A stretch of 64,000 nt of DNA from NCBI GenBank assembly GCA_963970005.1, contig CAXAMN010001225.1, positions 814,765-878,764 of the forward strand. Direction: 5' to 3'. A model generated the notes under the pieces. That model was given only the letters and a program-made list of their open reading frames with translations. It was not told the origin of the DNA and made no database searches. This DNA is from Durusdinium trenchii. Its lineage: Eukaryota; Sar; Dinophyceae; Suessiales; Symbiodiniaceae. Both the position numbers and the translations under genes were made by a program. Position 1 is the first letter of the stretch. Each line of letters opens with the position of its first letter. This document shows positions 12,861 through 23,214 of the stretch, piece after piece.

Positions 12861-13289
12861 TGATCATCTATGCTCATAAAGGGCCTCTCACAAGTTGAAA
12901 TGACCCGATCCAAAGGACCAATGGAATCAACACTTCTATGGCTCACTAAGTAGGGCAATGCTTCAAAAATGTTCTGCACTGTTTATATATATATATATAT
13001 ATTGTGAGACTCTGGACATCCTTCGGTGCCAGCGATTTAACGCCCAGGTGGTGTTCTTCCGTGTCTTCAGGAACGAAAAGCACTGGCGGCTGGCCGAATT
13101 AGAAGAACCAAAGCACACAGAAAGAAACGCTCTAGAGGAGTCAGCTTGGTGTTAAATAACCTATCCCCAAACAATAATGAGATGATAAAGCATTGAATCA
13201 AATTGATACCCATTGATACACCAAATGCCGAGGAGTGTGGGTACAAGATGGGTACAAGATGCGCAAGATGGCACAAGTGGAAGACTCTC

Positions 13290-13518
13290 AGCTGGATGAC
13301 CGTTCAACTCCCCAGCTCTCCACCTTCGCCATGCACAACTCCAATTGCTCAATGGAATCCTTGGACGCTCCAACGGGGACCGGTCCAACCGGCGGACTGT
13401 GCGGGATGGATGCAGGGCAGCTCGCCCCCAAAATAAACAGAAACACGTTTAAGAAAGGACCCAAGCTTAGGACCCCTGATTTTGACAGAAGCAGGTCAGC
13501 AACTTGGGGAAACACCAC
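13290..13518 (-). CDS. Exon with hydrophobic stretch then helix
   Basis: The minus frame has a hydrophobic run (GVLSLGPFLNVFLFILGA) followed by VGASKDSIEQLELCMAKVES. It could be a membrane-anchored part of an unknown protein. Boundaries unknown. Confidence 0.4.
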
Positions 13519-13529
13519 TGGACAAATGT

Positions 13530-14250
13530 AGCCTTTCGGAATACTGGGATAAATAAATGAAACATCGCGACACCCCGAATCACCAAATCTCTATAGGCCC
13601 TAGTCTCCTTTCGGCTGATGAGTCTCAAACCTCTGGCGATGAGGGTCCGGCAACTACAGCAATACGGCCATTTGCCTGGCAACAGCCACTCCGCCACAAA
13701 CACTCCTCCCTTCCACGGACCAACAGCCACCACTTCTTCTCCGGGCATCTTGGATCGTTTGACGGTCCGGGCTCATAGAACCTCGAACTGAGCAAAAACC
13801 GGAATCCGATTCAACCAATTTCATGGCGGCTCAAAACACGTGGACCCACGAGCCATCAAAGCAAATGCGCATCAAAGCAAATCCACCTGCTTTCGATTTT
13901 ACATATTGCCTACCTAGTGTGGTAAGGTCAAAAATTAAGTGTTTTGAACCCGGCTTTGGTTCAATAGGGGCACGAGTGACTCGTAAACAGGGACTAGTCC
14001 GACACCATTGAGCTCTTTATTCACTTGCGGTTTTTGACATAACCTGTGATGTAATGCTTTCTGGGAGAGAGGTTGAGAGGGTTTACGCGCTTCCGACATT
14101 CTCACGGCTGTGCGCCCCATGCTGAAGCAGTCTGGCTTGAATTATGTTCAATATTGTTCAATTAATTTGTCCAATTCCTTTGATTTTGTGTTATTTATTG
14201 TTAATCGTTAATCATCACCACCACCACCGTCACCAGCATCACCACCATTA
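13530..14250. other. No supported gene
   Basis: Only weak overlapping frames, plus a CACCACCA/CATCACCAC-type simple repeat at 14213-14255. Confidence 0.4.
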
Positions 14251-14255
14251 TCACC

Positions 14256-14440
14256 CCTCTCTGTCTGGAGATCCCTCGAGCAAATTATTCACGGCCAAGG
14301 AGCGCGGATTCTTGTCTTGCTTCTCCGTCTTCAAAGCCACAAGGGCCGCCTTGGTGTCATGCCCATCCACCTCATTGATGAGCGTCTGCAAATCGATCCC
14401 TTCCTCCTGGCGTCCGGCGGACCACACCGTCTGGCCGAAC
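14256..14440 (-). CDS. Unassigned exon
   Basis: The minus frame reads GQTVWSAGRQEEGIDLQTLI then NEVDGHDTKAALVALKTEKQ and DKNPRSLAVNNLL. Composition is strongly coding. It starts a new gene or exon left of the stop at 14638. Confidence 0.5.
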
Positions 14441-14637
14441 GCAAGGGACCGCACTCAAAGAACCCAAACCAACAAATGTTCGATGCAATCTTCACTGCTG
14501 CGCGTTCCTCACAAAGCACATGGATGATAGTTGTATACTCACAGATACTCACAGTATACACTTGGGTTTGTCGGGTCCAACTATCTTCAGAGTGGGGTGC
14601 ATAAGGCGCATAAGGTGCGTGGGCAAACTCCACTTGC

Positions 14638-14738
14638 TCATGGCTCCTCTTCCGGCTTGAAGGGTGCTTCAAGCTTCACTTTCCTCACTCGACAGAAAAG
14701 CAGGAGTGCCACGTCATTCTTCCAGAACACCAGCAGCC
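14638..14738 (-). CDS. Probable terminal exon
   Basis: After a TATACAG|G acceptor the frame reads LLVFWKNDVALLLFCRVRKV then KLEAPFKPEEEP and TGA at 14638. Acceptor, length and composition fit a last coding exon, presumably of the gene with the 15.0-15.2 kb exon. Function unknown. Confidence 0.5.
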
Positions 14739-15031
14739 CTGTATAATTTATCCTAATTTCAGCCGCAAAAGCAACACATCCGACCACCCAGAGTGCAACA
14801 TAGCCACCGGGCCACCATACATCGCTCTTCAAACCTCTGCCACTCTCTGTTTCTCCGAAAAGCCATGATCTTCGATCCCAGGTGTCTCAGCTTCGATACG
14901 ATGAAAAGAACACTTAAGTACAGTAACTGTAGGTGCACCCCACACACACACCCCAATCATAGAAAACCTTTGAAAACTCATTTCACGAGCACACTCACGA
15001 GCACTCTTTTGCCTAACGCAACTACAGGTAC

Positions 15032-15180
15032 CTCCGTTCAACATCTCTCGGCCACCAAGCTTCTTGGGAGGTTCCTTTTTCGGTGCATCTTTTGGCTTCA
15101 AGGCCGTCTTCAATGGCTCCGCCATGGCGTCCAGCGCTTCGCGCAGACGTGAGGTAAACGGCGGGAAAGTCTCGAACCGC
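15032..15180 (-). CDS. Lys/Pro-rich exon
   Basis: The minus frame reads FETFPPFTSRLREALDAMAE, then PLKTALKPKDAPKKEPPKKL and GGREMLN, ending at a GAG|GTACCT donor. It is clearly coding-like. It precedes the terminal exon at 14638-14738 on the same strand. Confidence 0.55.
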
Positions 15181-15524
15181 GGGCTTCAATCTGAGATCAC
15201 CCTTGTAGTCTTATAGTATTAATATAGTCTAGTATATAATATAGTATTGATGAAATATTTGTATTGACTCTAGTCTTGTAGCACAAGATTCTGAAACGCC
15301 CAAGGAAGGTCCGGCGGGTCTGACCTTGAAGCCACTTCGAGCCATGAAGAAGGGCGCAATGGATGCTAGGATAATATGTCTCAGCTGTGCGAAACATCAA
15401 CCCAAATATCTGACCGTTTTCTTTTGATAGGCTTCTGCCCATGGAGAAGACGTGAGAAGACTTTGGAAAGGTAGGGCCGTCCGAACAATTCTTTGCATTG
15501 TGATCTTTAATGCATATGCCGTAT

Positions 15525-15630
15525 GCCCTTGCTCCTAGTAGCTTTATTGTTACTAGTAGTAAGGCCAGGAGCCCCTAGTAGCGTCCTTGCTCCTAGTAGC
15601 GATGCCCTTTGCTCCTAGTAGCGTTCTTCA
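15525..15630. repeat. CTAGTAGC repeat cluster
   Basis: Four or more CTAGTAG(C/T) motifs, including the 51-bp block identical to 8800-8850. Its right end directly follows the coding-like frame LKLREPLKN read on the minus strand. Confidence 0.8.
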
Positions 15631-15975
15631 AGGGTTCTCGCAGCTTCAAACCGACATCCACTCGGCCCACTGGGCCTGCCGTTGTAGTACTCCCGATTCC
15701 CTCTGGGGCAGACATCAGAACGAAGCCCTGAACCTGTGCATCTCTCGGAGGTTGACTCTTTGGGATCGGACCGGAGACCAAGCTTTGGGATCCGGTGGCT
15801 GGGAGTCAGCACATGACATGTGAGAAAGTTGCCAAAACAGAACTGCTTAAACACCGAGTTGCAATCCCAGAAGGTGCCGCCCTTGACGGAGCAGCCACGA
15901 AGCTTCAGCTTGAAGGGCAGGGTGTAGCCATCCACTAGGCTCCTGCACTCACTCCCGCAAATCACAAACACAGCC
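15620..15975 (-). CDS. Two adjoining exon-like segments, Cys-rich then Pro/Gly-rich
   Basis: The right part (from about 15975, after a GGGAG|G acceptor) reads VFVICGSECRSLVDGYTLPF, then GGTFWDCNSVFKQFCFGNFL, with five cysteines. The left part is in another frame: SLVSGPIPKSQPPRDAQVQG, then GRVDVGLKLREPLKN, ending exactly where GCTACTAGGAGC repeat sequence begins. A very short intron, a frameshift or only one real exon are all possible. Family unknown. Confidence 0.45.
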
Positions 15976-16306
15976 CTCCCAGGAGGGTTCGAGGTTCACC
16001 ATGTAAACCTCCGACAGGAAACAAATCGAATCAAATCGAATAGACTGCCCAGCAATCTTGACACGTTCAATGTTTGGGGGTTTAGTCTTGACCAGCAGCG
16101 TTGTCACAGCCAAATCTAGGATTGAAAGCCGAGGTGCATGTCGAAATAATCACGGCGTCCACCGAAACTGGCTTCGAACTTCGTATCAATATGCCTTGCA
16201 GGTGCTCATGGTTCTCTGCCATGAAGGCACGGAAGAGTTATGATTCCACATGCATATGGCCATATGGCAGGGGGCTGATAGCGTTTTCCGGTCCACAGCT
16301 AGGTGC

Positions 16307-16465
16307 CTATGCACAGTCCAAAGCCGTGTCTTCCTGTGCTGCCAAAGTTCGCCTGGCATCGCCAGTTGCCGTCCGTGCCGCAGGGCTGCCCCTTGCCTCC
16401 GCTCTGGCCGATGCGGCAGCCATTGCCATCGGAGTTGCACCTTGCCGGCGCCGAGGAAATGTCCC
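16307..16465 (-). CDS. Possible terminal Ala-rich exon (ambiguous frame)
   Basis: One minus frame reads GATPMAMAAASARAEARGSP, then TGDARRTLAAQEDTALDCA and TAG at 16307. A second minus frame is Cys/Gly-rich (CNSDGNGCRIGQSGGKGQPC). The DNA is GC-rich and open in several frames, which makes any choice weak. Confidence 0.3.
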   Translation of the reverse strand, partial: GTFPRRRQGATPMAMAAASARAEARGSPAARTATGDARRTLAAQEDTALDCA

Positions 16466-16744
16466 CCGTAGCACTCCCAATGATCCCAGTCACATCCAAC
16501 TGACTTTGTCCGTGAAGATGTTTGGGTGAACTACTCACTTGCACCCACTTATTTGAGAACAAATGTGACCAACATACACAAAACTCTGCATCCACTTTGA
16601 AACTGTTCGTTTGGTGTTGAGATAGCTTCACGAGACGTTTTAAGTGATCCACATATTAAGCATTAACAAGTCCAAAGAGTTCAACAAATGTCAATCAGCC
16701 TCGATCCTGGTACTCTGTACATGAAGGTGAAACCAGCCAGGTGA

Positions 16745-16865
16745 ACCAAGCAACCTGCCAAAAACCATTGCGGACCCACAAAGGATGGTGCATGTAACAG
16801 CAATGGAACAACAACCAGAAGCACCGGGCCAGCCCAAAGACACAATCAGCCTCTCCAAACTGCGA
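16745..16865 (-). CDS. Membrane-segment exon
   Basis: The minus frame reads SLERLIVSLGWPGASGCCSI then AVTCTILCGSAMVFG, a hydrophobic helix rich in Cys. It may be a further exon of the membrane protein gene to its right. Confidence 0.4.
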
Positions 16866-17224
16866 TCACGAATCAAATGTCAATGAATGCAAAAGTTGGC
16901 GAGGCGCAAAGAGGGAAGTTGGATACCAACTGTATCGTCAAACCCAGACCGCGCGTACTCATACCTATAAAGGGTCCTAAAGGATCCTGAAAGGACAAAT
17001 AGCTTTTAAAAATATATATATATATATCACACCAACTCGCGATCGATCCGTTCGCCTCTTAAAGCCCTTCCACATCGTGGGGTGCATAAGGGTTTCTATG
17101 TACGAAGATTGTATCCACAAAACATGCACGACCACCATGAAACCACCACCGGTCTCATACACAGTGGGATCACAAAAGGTGAATTACGACGAACATGAGC
17201 ACGGCAGCGCATCTAATTTGTAAT

Positions 17225-17580
17225 GAGCAAATGATCAAAGGATGTGTTTTGACGAATGCATTTGTTGATTTTCTGATAGATCTTGTGTGCCTTTTCGAAT
17301 GGAATGTCCTCGTACGGCGCAACACGGGACGAAAATGTTGCAGGTAGCAATGGTGGCACAACACGCACATTCAACGGATAGGACTGTTTTGGCAAGGAGG
17401 CATATGCGGTTATGTTGGCAATGAGGTGTTCAGCAAATTCAATAGCTAACATATATACCAAAATAGTTACTCTTTCAGATCGAAAGGTCAACCATTTCGG
17501 GTCTGCAATAGGCCCTGCCTCAACTTCGGCCAAAGGCGAAAGCCCATGAGCCCAGCGTAGGCCGGGAAGTCGTGGGAAGC
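17225..17580 (-). CDS. Unassigned long exon, possible lumenal loop
   Basis: The minus frame contains GPIADPKWLTFRSERVTILV, EFAEHLIANITAYASLPKQS and LPATFSSRVAPYEDIPFEKA, ending in a Lys/Asn-rich stretch. It reads as genuine coding sequence over about 115 codons with one hydrophobic stretch. No family is recognised. Strand and position suggest the membrane protein gene starting at 19386. Confidence 0.5.
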
Positions 17581-18138
17581 ACCAGCCTGGCGGGGTGGCT
17601 GTTTCTCGGGTCAATTGGCTGGATCTGGGGTTTTGGCGTTGTGCGTAAACAGCAAGTGTAGAGTCAGGTTACGAGTGCACCTTAGTTGCGTGTGCGAATT
17701 TTTGTACAGTTGCTGGAAATGAGATCAACCCAAGGCATGCTGAGAGTAGGACTCTTCTCATCTAGCATCATCTAGGCTGAACATCTTGGATGGCCCACTC
17801 TTCGCAAAACGGGGAGTCCTGCAAACAGCTCTTACCTAATGATTCTATTGGAGTTGGCTAAGGATTGGGGAATGATCTAGTCTCCTGAGTTCTGGCGCAC
17901 CTCGATCTTCACGTTCTGACCTCGGGCGTGGGCGGTGCCGGGGATTTTTATCCAATGGAAGAAGGGGAACTGCGGGTGCTCCAAAAGAGACAACATTTGT
18001 GGGCGAATAGGTCAGAAGTGAGGCACTGATGGGCCATTGAAGTGGCAGCAATTTATTCTTCCGAGCCAATCATGGAAGTTGATGGGCGGTGCCCCTTGTT
18101 GGGGTTGTTGGATATGAATGCAGTATGACAATTTGGAC

Positions 18139-18218
18139 TGTAAACGCGGGCAACCAGCAACTCCACATAGAGCCAATGTGACAAGGAACATTACCACATG
18201 CTGGTGCTCATTCCATTC
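18139..18218 (-). CDS. Membrane-segment exon with good splice sites
   Basis: A CTTCCAG|G acceptor and a GTCCAAA donor bound EWNEHQHVVMFLVTLALCGV then AGCPRL. It has one hydrophobic helix. Likely the same membrane protein gene as 18.5 kb. Confidence 0.5.
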
Positions 18219-18429
18219 CTGGAAGTTTGCTAAATTGAAGAGCTGAATATGTAAGTGCAAGCATTGTGCCTCTCTGGCTCTGCAATCGGCCTTCTCCCTT
18301 GATCAATTTGGGCCGTCAAGTAGGGACGAATTCCGGGAGGTCGTCAGGGGCCGACCCGGTGGCACCCCAGTGGGACAAAGTTGTATTGAATATATACCAT
18401 GCGGATACATGGCAGAATGCACATGTAGG

Positions 18430-18545
18430 TGCACCATCTGGGTGAAAAACCAACCAAAGAATCTGAATCGAGAGCACCCCAAACACTGAAACACCCTGGA
18501 ACGCTGAGAAAACAACACTTCCAGGCCCATCAACATGACTCACAC
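18430..18545 (-). CDS. Membrane-segment exon
   Basis: The minus frame reads GSVVFSAFQGVSVFGVLSIQ then ILWLVFHPDGAPT, a probable transmembrane helix. It probably belongs to the signal-peptide gene starting at 19386. Confidence 0.4.
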
Positions 18546-18659
18546 AACCTACAGGGTAGCAAGTCAAACAGTAGAGCCTCAAGTAGTCCACATTCAAATT
18601 GAAATCATTTGAGCCAACCATAGCTCAATGTGTCTGCCACCAAAACGCTTTAGGCAAGA

Positions 18660-19010
18660 CTTGTAATAGAGGCATTCCCATCCTCCCCACCAAACTAGTT
18701 CCAGTGACGGTACTTGTAGTTGCAACAATGTGCAATCCACATGGGCTCGTTGCAGCCATTGATGACACGCAAAGTGGAGCCTCTTGACATTGACTTCACC
18801 AGCAGCCCTGTGCTGTTCCTGGGCTGCACAGCTGGGGATGAAATCCCAGCCTCGCTCATCAATCCGCGTCAAGGAACCTTCCTGTCCTTTTTTGGGGACC
18901 CAAAAAGGCCCTTTTACAAATTCTGGTTCGGACCAATGGTAGCAGCGCATGGAGTGGGTCGGACCCTCCCATTCGACAAAACTGTTCAAATTAATATACC
19001 GTAGTGCTCG
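18660..19010 (-). CDS. Possible lumenal-domain exon
   Basis: The minus frame contains YINLNSFVEWEGPTHSMRCY, HWSEPEFVKGPFWVPKKGQ and LTRIDERGWDFIPSCAAQEQ. It follows the signal-peptide exon on the same strand. The plus strand also has an open frame here (SFFGDPKRPFYKFWFGP), so the strand assignment relies on context. Confidence 0.4.
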
Positions 19011-19188
19011 CTCACATGATAGTGGACAATTCTTCCCCATCTACACTGTGCTACCTGGCGTCCTTTCGACCATGTGTGCAAAAGCTACCGCTAAAGCAAC
19101 TCTAGGCAAATAGGCACAGGTATAGCCGGTATAACTTCTGGGCAACGTATATACATAACTCAATTCCGACCCGCTTTTACATCTAGAT

Positions 19189-19386
19189 CTAGCTAGACTC
19201 GGCCCTGGAGCTGTTTAACATGTTGAACTTGCCAAGGCTCCCACTTGTCTGATTAATGCCAATAGTTTCATTGCTTGATCTGCTTGTCTGATTGCTGCTT
19301 TCTTTGCTTTCATTGCTAGCAGTGCTTGCCACAGCCACACTCAATAAGGTGAAGAGCGCCACGAGGTGTTTCCAGGAGAATGCCAT
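19189..19386 (-). CDS. First exon of a secretory-pathway protein (signal peptide, N-glycosylation sites)
   Basis: An ATG at 19386 opens MAFSWKHLVALFTLLSVAVA, a textbook signal peptide with a likely cleavage after the VAVASTA region. A Ser/Asn/Thr-rich segment follows with five N-x-S/T sequons within about 40 residues (NES, NQT, NET, NQT, NSS). The frame stops at 19189-19191, so the true donor is probably before it (for example at CAACAT|GTTAAAC). The protein is predicted to enter the ER. Downstream minus-strand exons with membrane segments (18.5, 18.2, 16.8 kb) may belong to it. Family unknown. Confidence 0.6.
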   Translation of the reverse strand: MAFSWKHLVALFTLLSVAVASTASNESKESSNQTSRSSNETIGINQTSGSLGKFNMLNSSRAESS

Positions 19387-20496
19387 GGCTGTGATAAGCT
19401 TACACTTTCGGGAGCCTGCAGTGAGCCAAGCAAAAACTGTGGATCAGGCAAATTGGGCTGGCTGACTGCCTCCGACGATACTAGCACACCAAATCCAAGC
19501 GCCACCCAACAGGGTGTTTGACGTGATTGACCAGTAGAAGCAATTGCGAATAAGAGCAGCAGGGATGTCAGTCAATCTGCCATATTGCTTTTCAGAGCTT
19601 AGTCAGTCTCACGAACGCCCCTATGAAAGACTCAAGACATTAAAAATACACCCGTGAAGGTTCAGGCGTTGACCACGCACGCACACACACACCACACACA
19701 AAGCCAAGTTATGCCAAATTCAATTGAGGTCTGACAACAATGGGTCATGCAAGTACAGTCTGATCTCTTGACCTTTCCCTCTTCCACCACACCAGTGGAA
19801 CCAGGCCAACTCATGGGGGGTCTGAATTGGCTGGTTAAACTTATTTTCACAGTGTTGTGCCAAGATGGTGCTGCCACATGGGCAGTCTGCTGTCTCTGGA
19901 TCTCCTTCGGTGAAGGTGCCCTCACCCTGCCAAGCATGAAGCCTAGCTGACGACTCTGTACATCTAATTGCATGCAAGGAGATGTCGAATTAGGCAACAT
20001 CTCCTTCATCCCAGACCGAATTAAGCGCCCTGGATCTCAAAAGAACAAATTCAAGCTATTGTCCAGGATGTTCCAGGATGCACTTGCAACGAAATAGCAC
20101 AACGACTAGCTGAGCCCGTCTGAACTGGTCCTCCAAATTCGGAAGAGCAATTGGTGGCCAAAAGAACGAAAGCCTCGAGTCACGAGTCCCCTCAACATGG
20201 AAAGCTTGGAAAACCCTTATTGGCAAATACTTGCTAGAAACTTCTTGTCTATCCGAATCGGTCCTTGAGCCTGGCACACGGATTCGGAAGTTGTGTCGGC
20301 CCTCAGCCCGGTCCTATCGTCGGCCCTCAGCTGGGCGGCGCCACTCCCAATTGAGCCATCTTAGCCCAAAGGCGCATCTCTCCTGGGGGCCAGCGGATCT
20401 TTTCTCAAGGCAACGCCGTTGGTCTAGAGACATCAAGAGCCCAGCTTGAAGGAACCAACACTCCACAGCATTGAACAAACATCAAATCAGACTCAC

Positions 20497-20655
20497 CTGG
20501 TTTGCTCCGACTCACTGGTCCTTGGAAGGCATTCATGGCACTCGCTGCCATGTCTTCCTTGACGGATTGGCGGACTTCTTCGATCCGTGACTGCAGCACA
20601 GGAATCCTTGGGGGTGCGAACGCCGTGGGTGTCAACCCACCCAGCGCCGTGGAAG
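20497..20655 (-). CDS. Helical exon with strong GTGAGT donor
   Basis: The frame reads TALGGLTPTAFAPPRIPVLQ, then SRIEEVRQSVKEDMAASAMN and AFQGPVSRSKP, followed by AG|GTGAGTC. This is one of the clearest single exons of the region. An overlapping frame with a hydrophobic stretch is less likely because it ignores the donor phase. Family unknown. Confidence 0.55.
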
Positions 20656-20751
20656 CTCAGGGTGTAGATCATGCAAAACGCCAAGCCGCCAAGCCACTGC
20701 AAGCTGCTTATAAAACTGAAGCAAACCAGGATCCGGAATTTTGGCACAAAC

Positions 20752-20853
20752 ATCGTATGCCAAAAAGCTAAGGCTCTCTTTGCAAGTTGCTTCCAATCTC
20801 TGAAGCTGCTCTGCCACTCTCTTCACATAGGACTCTCGACCAGCTTCCCGCTC
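20752..20853 (-). CDS. Coiled-coil exon
   Basis: A GTTGTAG|G acceptor at 20853 and a GTTTGT donor bound 34 codons: EREAGRESYVKRVAEQLQRL then EATCKESLSFLAYD. It is strongly helical. It is followed on the same strand by the exon at 20497-20655. Confidence 0.55.
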
Positions 20854-20919
20854 CTACAACACGTGCAACATCCCCCTCTCGGAGCAGCATGGAACAGCCA
20901 GTGGCTGCCTCCGTCACAT

Positions 20920-21060
20920 CACTTTGTCTGGCAAATTGATCAAATCTTGGGCATTTTTGTGGCCCTCAGGATTTACAATATCAGGCTGTGCGCTCCGCAG
21001 CGCTCCGCTCTCCTGGAAGGTGCTGCGCCACGACTCTTGGGCGCCCAAACGTTGGTAACC
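20920..21060 (-). CDS. Possible exon
   Basis: The minus frame reads AQESWRSTFQESGALRSAQP then DIVNPEGHKNAQDLINLPDK. It looks like coding sequence but an adjacent frame further right (SSNSLLESLDMHLSASHM) competes. Probably part of the coiled-coil gene downstream. Confidence 0.35.
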
Positions 21061-21269
21061 TCAGTCGAGCAACACCGCCGAGCCGGAGCCGGTGCAGGCT
21101 GGGCAGCGACGGAAGCATGTGAGAGGCGGAGAGGTGCATATCAAGACTTTCGAGGAGCGAATTTGAAGATTTTAAAGCCACGGCTTGGGTCACCTCACAA
21201 GTTTGGCAGGGCCTGGTGGGGTAACCCACCTCAGGATCCACGGATTTGAACGATTTCCACATGTTTCCA

Positions 21270-21975
21270 CCCTTCTCAACGGCCCTTGTTCACTCTAGCC
21301 GATTTGATAGGACCAACTCTTGGGTGGCACGTCCTTGAAACCCAAGCCCTCTATATGATGCATATACAAGTACATTTCATAGGTGAACTTACAGTACTCA
21401 TATATTTATATATTATATTATATTTATGTATCATATAAATATTGTGTATATACACACGTCACACAAGCTAGGACCGGTGAAGAGCTATTTTGGATTATTT
21501 CGGTCGAGTTTGGGAGAGGGCACTTGCCCGCGAGTCCTCGCGCAGCTTTCTCGACAGGCAGCAGCTCTCCAAATGCCCGGACAAGCGATTCTCTGCGGAC
21601 AGCGACGCCTCGGCGATTGGAGATCCGGGAGATCCAAGGAAGAAGATCCCAAACTCTGAATAGGACTTCCAGCCATGGCAAAAGATCCCAAAAATTGTAC
21701 TTGCCATGGCAAGGCTAAACTCAAACTGAGATCCCAACATTTTGGAAATTGAAAGAAGTTCTCAAGAACAAACAGAATGACTTCCATTGAAATGGTCGAA
21801 GGAGATACAGTGGACATGTCCTACTTGTGGCATTCCTGGGTGCTCTTGCAGGTAGCTGCTGTCCGTACATCTTCAAAAGTATCTTCAACCTAACAGAGCC
21901 CGATTCTCAAACAGTTTCTTTGCTCCTTGATGCTTCTATACCCAAACAAGCAAACACAAAAACATACAAAAACTA
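21270..21975. other. No supported gene
   Basis: AT-rich start (21395-21460), then several short overlapping frames with no consistent coding signal. Confidence 0.4.
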
Positions 21976-22079
21976 TAATTGCTAATCCCGCTCCCTTTTT
22001 AACAGTATATTGGAGGCAAAAAATACGGAATCCCTCCTGCGTGCCTTTGGACTCTTGACTTCAAAACCTGAAAGGGTAC

Positions 22080-22212
22080 CTAAGACGCTTAGCGGGGATC
22101 CGGCTAGGTCTTCTGCTTTCTTCGACACACCCTCCCTTTGTCTGGTCCCCCCCATCCACCGAAGCGCCAAGCGCTGCTGCTCCTGCTGTCGGTCGATTCG
22201 CTCGGCCACCTC
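22080..22212 (-). CDS. Gln/Arg-rich helical exon
   Basis: A GCTGCAG|GAG acceptor and GTACCC donor bound 133 nt encoding EVAERIDRQQEQQRLALRWM, GGTRQREGVSKKAEDLAGSP and LSVL. Composition and splice sites support it. Upstream, up to about 22330, another minus frame (RHTLSIDSTMELLYNTLQ) is also protein-like and may be the preceding exon. Confidence 0.55.
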
Positions 22213-22542
22213 CTGCAGCGGCGCTGGAGCGGCGCTCCATATCTTTTTCGGACCCCTGCAGGGTGTTGTACAGGAGTTCCATCGTCGAGTCTATACTAAG
22301 AGTATGCCGCAGCATCCTCTCTTGCACCGGGTAATCCCACTCAGGTTGATTCCTTTTGGGTGATGGGTCCCTGGGTAGTTGACCCCTCGAATCACCAATA
22401 TACATAATTCATTCTATAATTCTGTTGTCTGCCGCAAAATGTGTCGAAAATCACGTCCAAAGAAAGTCTTTCAGCACAATGCTATTTCGGACACGGCCTT
22501 TGATCACCTTTGATCACTGGACACCTATATACCTTTAATCAT

Positions 22543-22745
22543 CTTTGATCGCGGTCGGGACGGTCGACTGGATCGACTCAACAGTTGCGAATCCTTGGCC
22601 AACTTTTGCAAGCCCAGGTCCTTGGAGTGAAAGTTGGCCAAAAAGGATGTCTGGTGTCGATGACTGACTCACTTCGTCCTCATTCCCCCTTTTGATCCTT
22701 TTTGCCTCATTCACCTTGCTCACTTCAAACCTAGACCAGTGGCAC
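22543..22745 (-). CDS. Probable terminal exon (two candidate frames)
   Basis: One frame reads RFEVSKVNEAKRIKRGNEDE, then LAKVGQGFATVESIQSTVPT, ending KDD before TAA. A second frame ending a little further left reads ANFHSKDLGLQKLAKDSQLL and SRSSRPSRPRSK. Both look coding. The strand is the same as the neighbours. Confidence 0.4.
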
Positions 22746-22939
22746 AAGCCAAACCCCATAGGACCCCATCGTTCTTGATGACCGGTGTGATCGATCATAT
22801 GTCGGTCCCGTCGTACGCTTCCACCTCTTCGGTCGACCGGTCGCCCTGGTCGGGCACAGACCCTTGGATCACGTCGTTCCTTTACGAAACGACGCCCCGT
22901 TCCACTTCCATGTTTACAGAGAGGGGGTGCAATTGATCT

Positions 22940-23208
22940 CAAGAAAACTGTTCCAATGGAGGCCCTCGCAGGGATGTCCACCTACCGGACTCCACATGGC
23001 TCCAATATCCCACACTTGACGGACAGCTGATTGACCAAGACCAAATGACCAAGAGCTGGTTTGACCGCTCTTCAAGGCTTTGCCGTTGTGCCACCTCACG
23101 GTCACCCAAATCCTGGCGGTTTGTCCGAACGCATCTGAGGCAAATGCAACGAGCGCAAAAGCTGTTTGCCATTTCATTGGGCTCCGAAATGGAGACGCAC
23201 TTGGTCAC
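22940..23208 (-). CDS. Ambiguous exon: signal-peptide-like or coiled-coil frame
   Basis: One frame has an ATG (about 23177) and reads MKWQTAFALVAFASDAFGQ, signal-peptide-like. The overlapping frame reads RTNRQDLGDREVAQRQSLEE then RSNQLLV, heptad-like and consistent with nearby coiled-coil exons. The sequence alone does not settle which is used. Confidence 0.35.
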
Positions 23209-23214
23209 TAGTCA

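Noticed and set aside
12383..12979. 198-codon minus-strand open frame
   Set aside because: A shorter frame inside it (12570-12735) has much more protein-like composition; the long frame is Arg/Trp/Gly-rich and crosses repeat and AT sequence.
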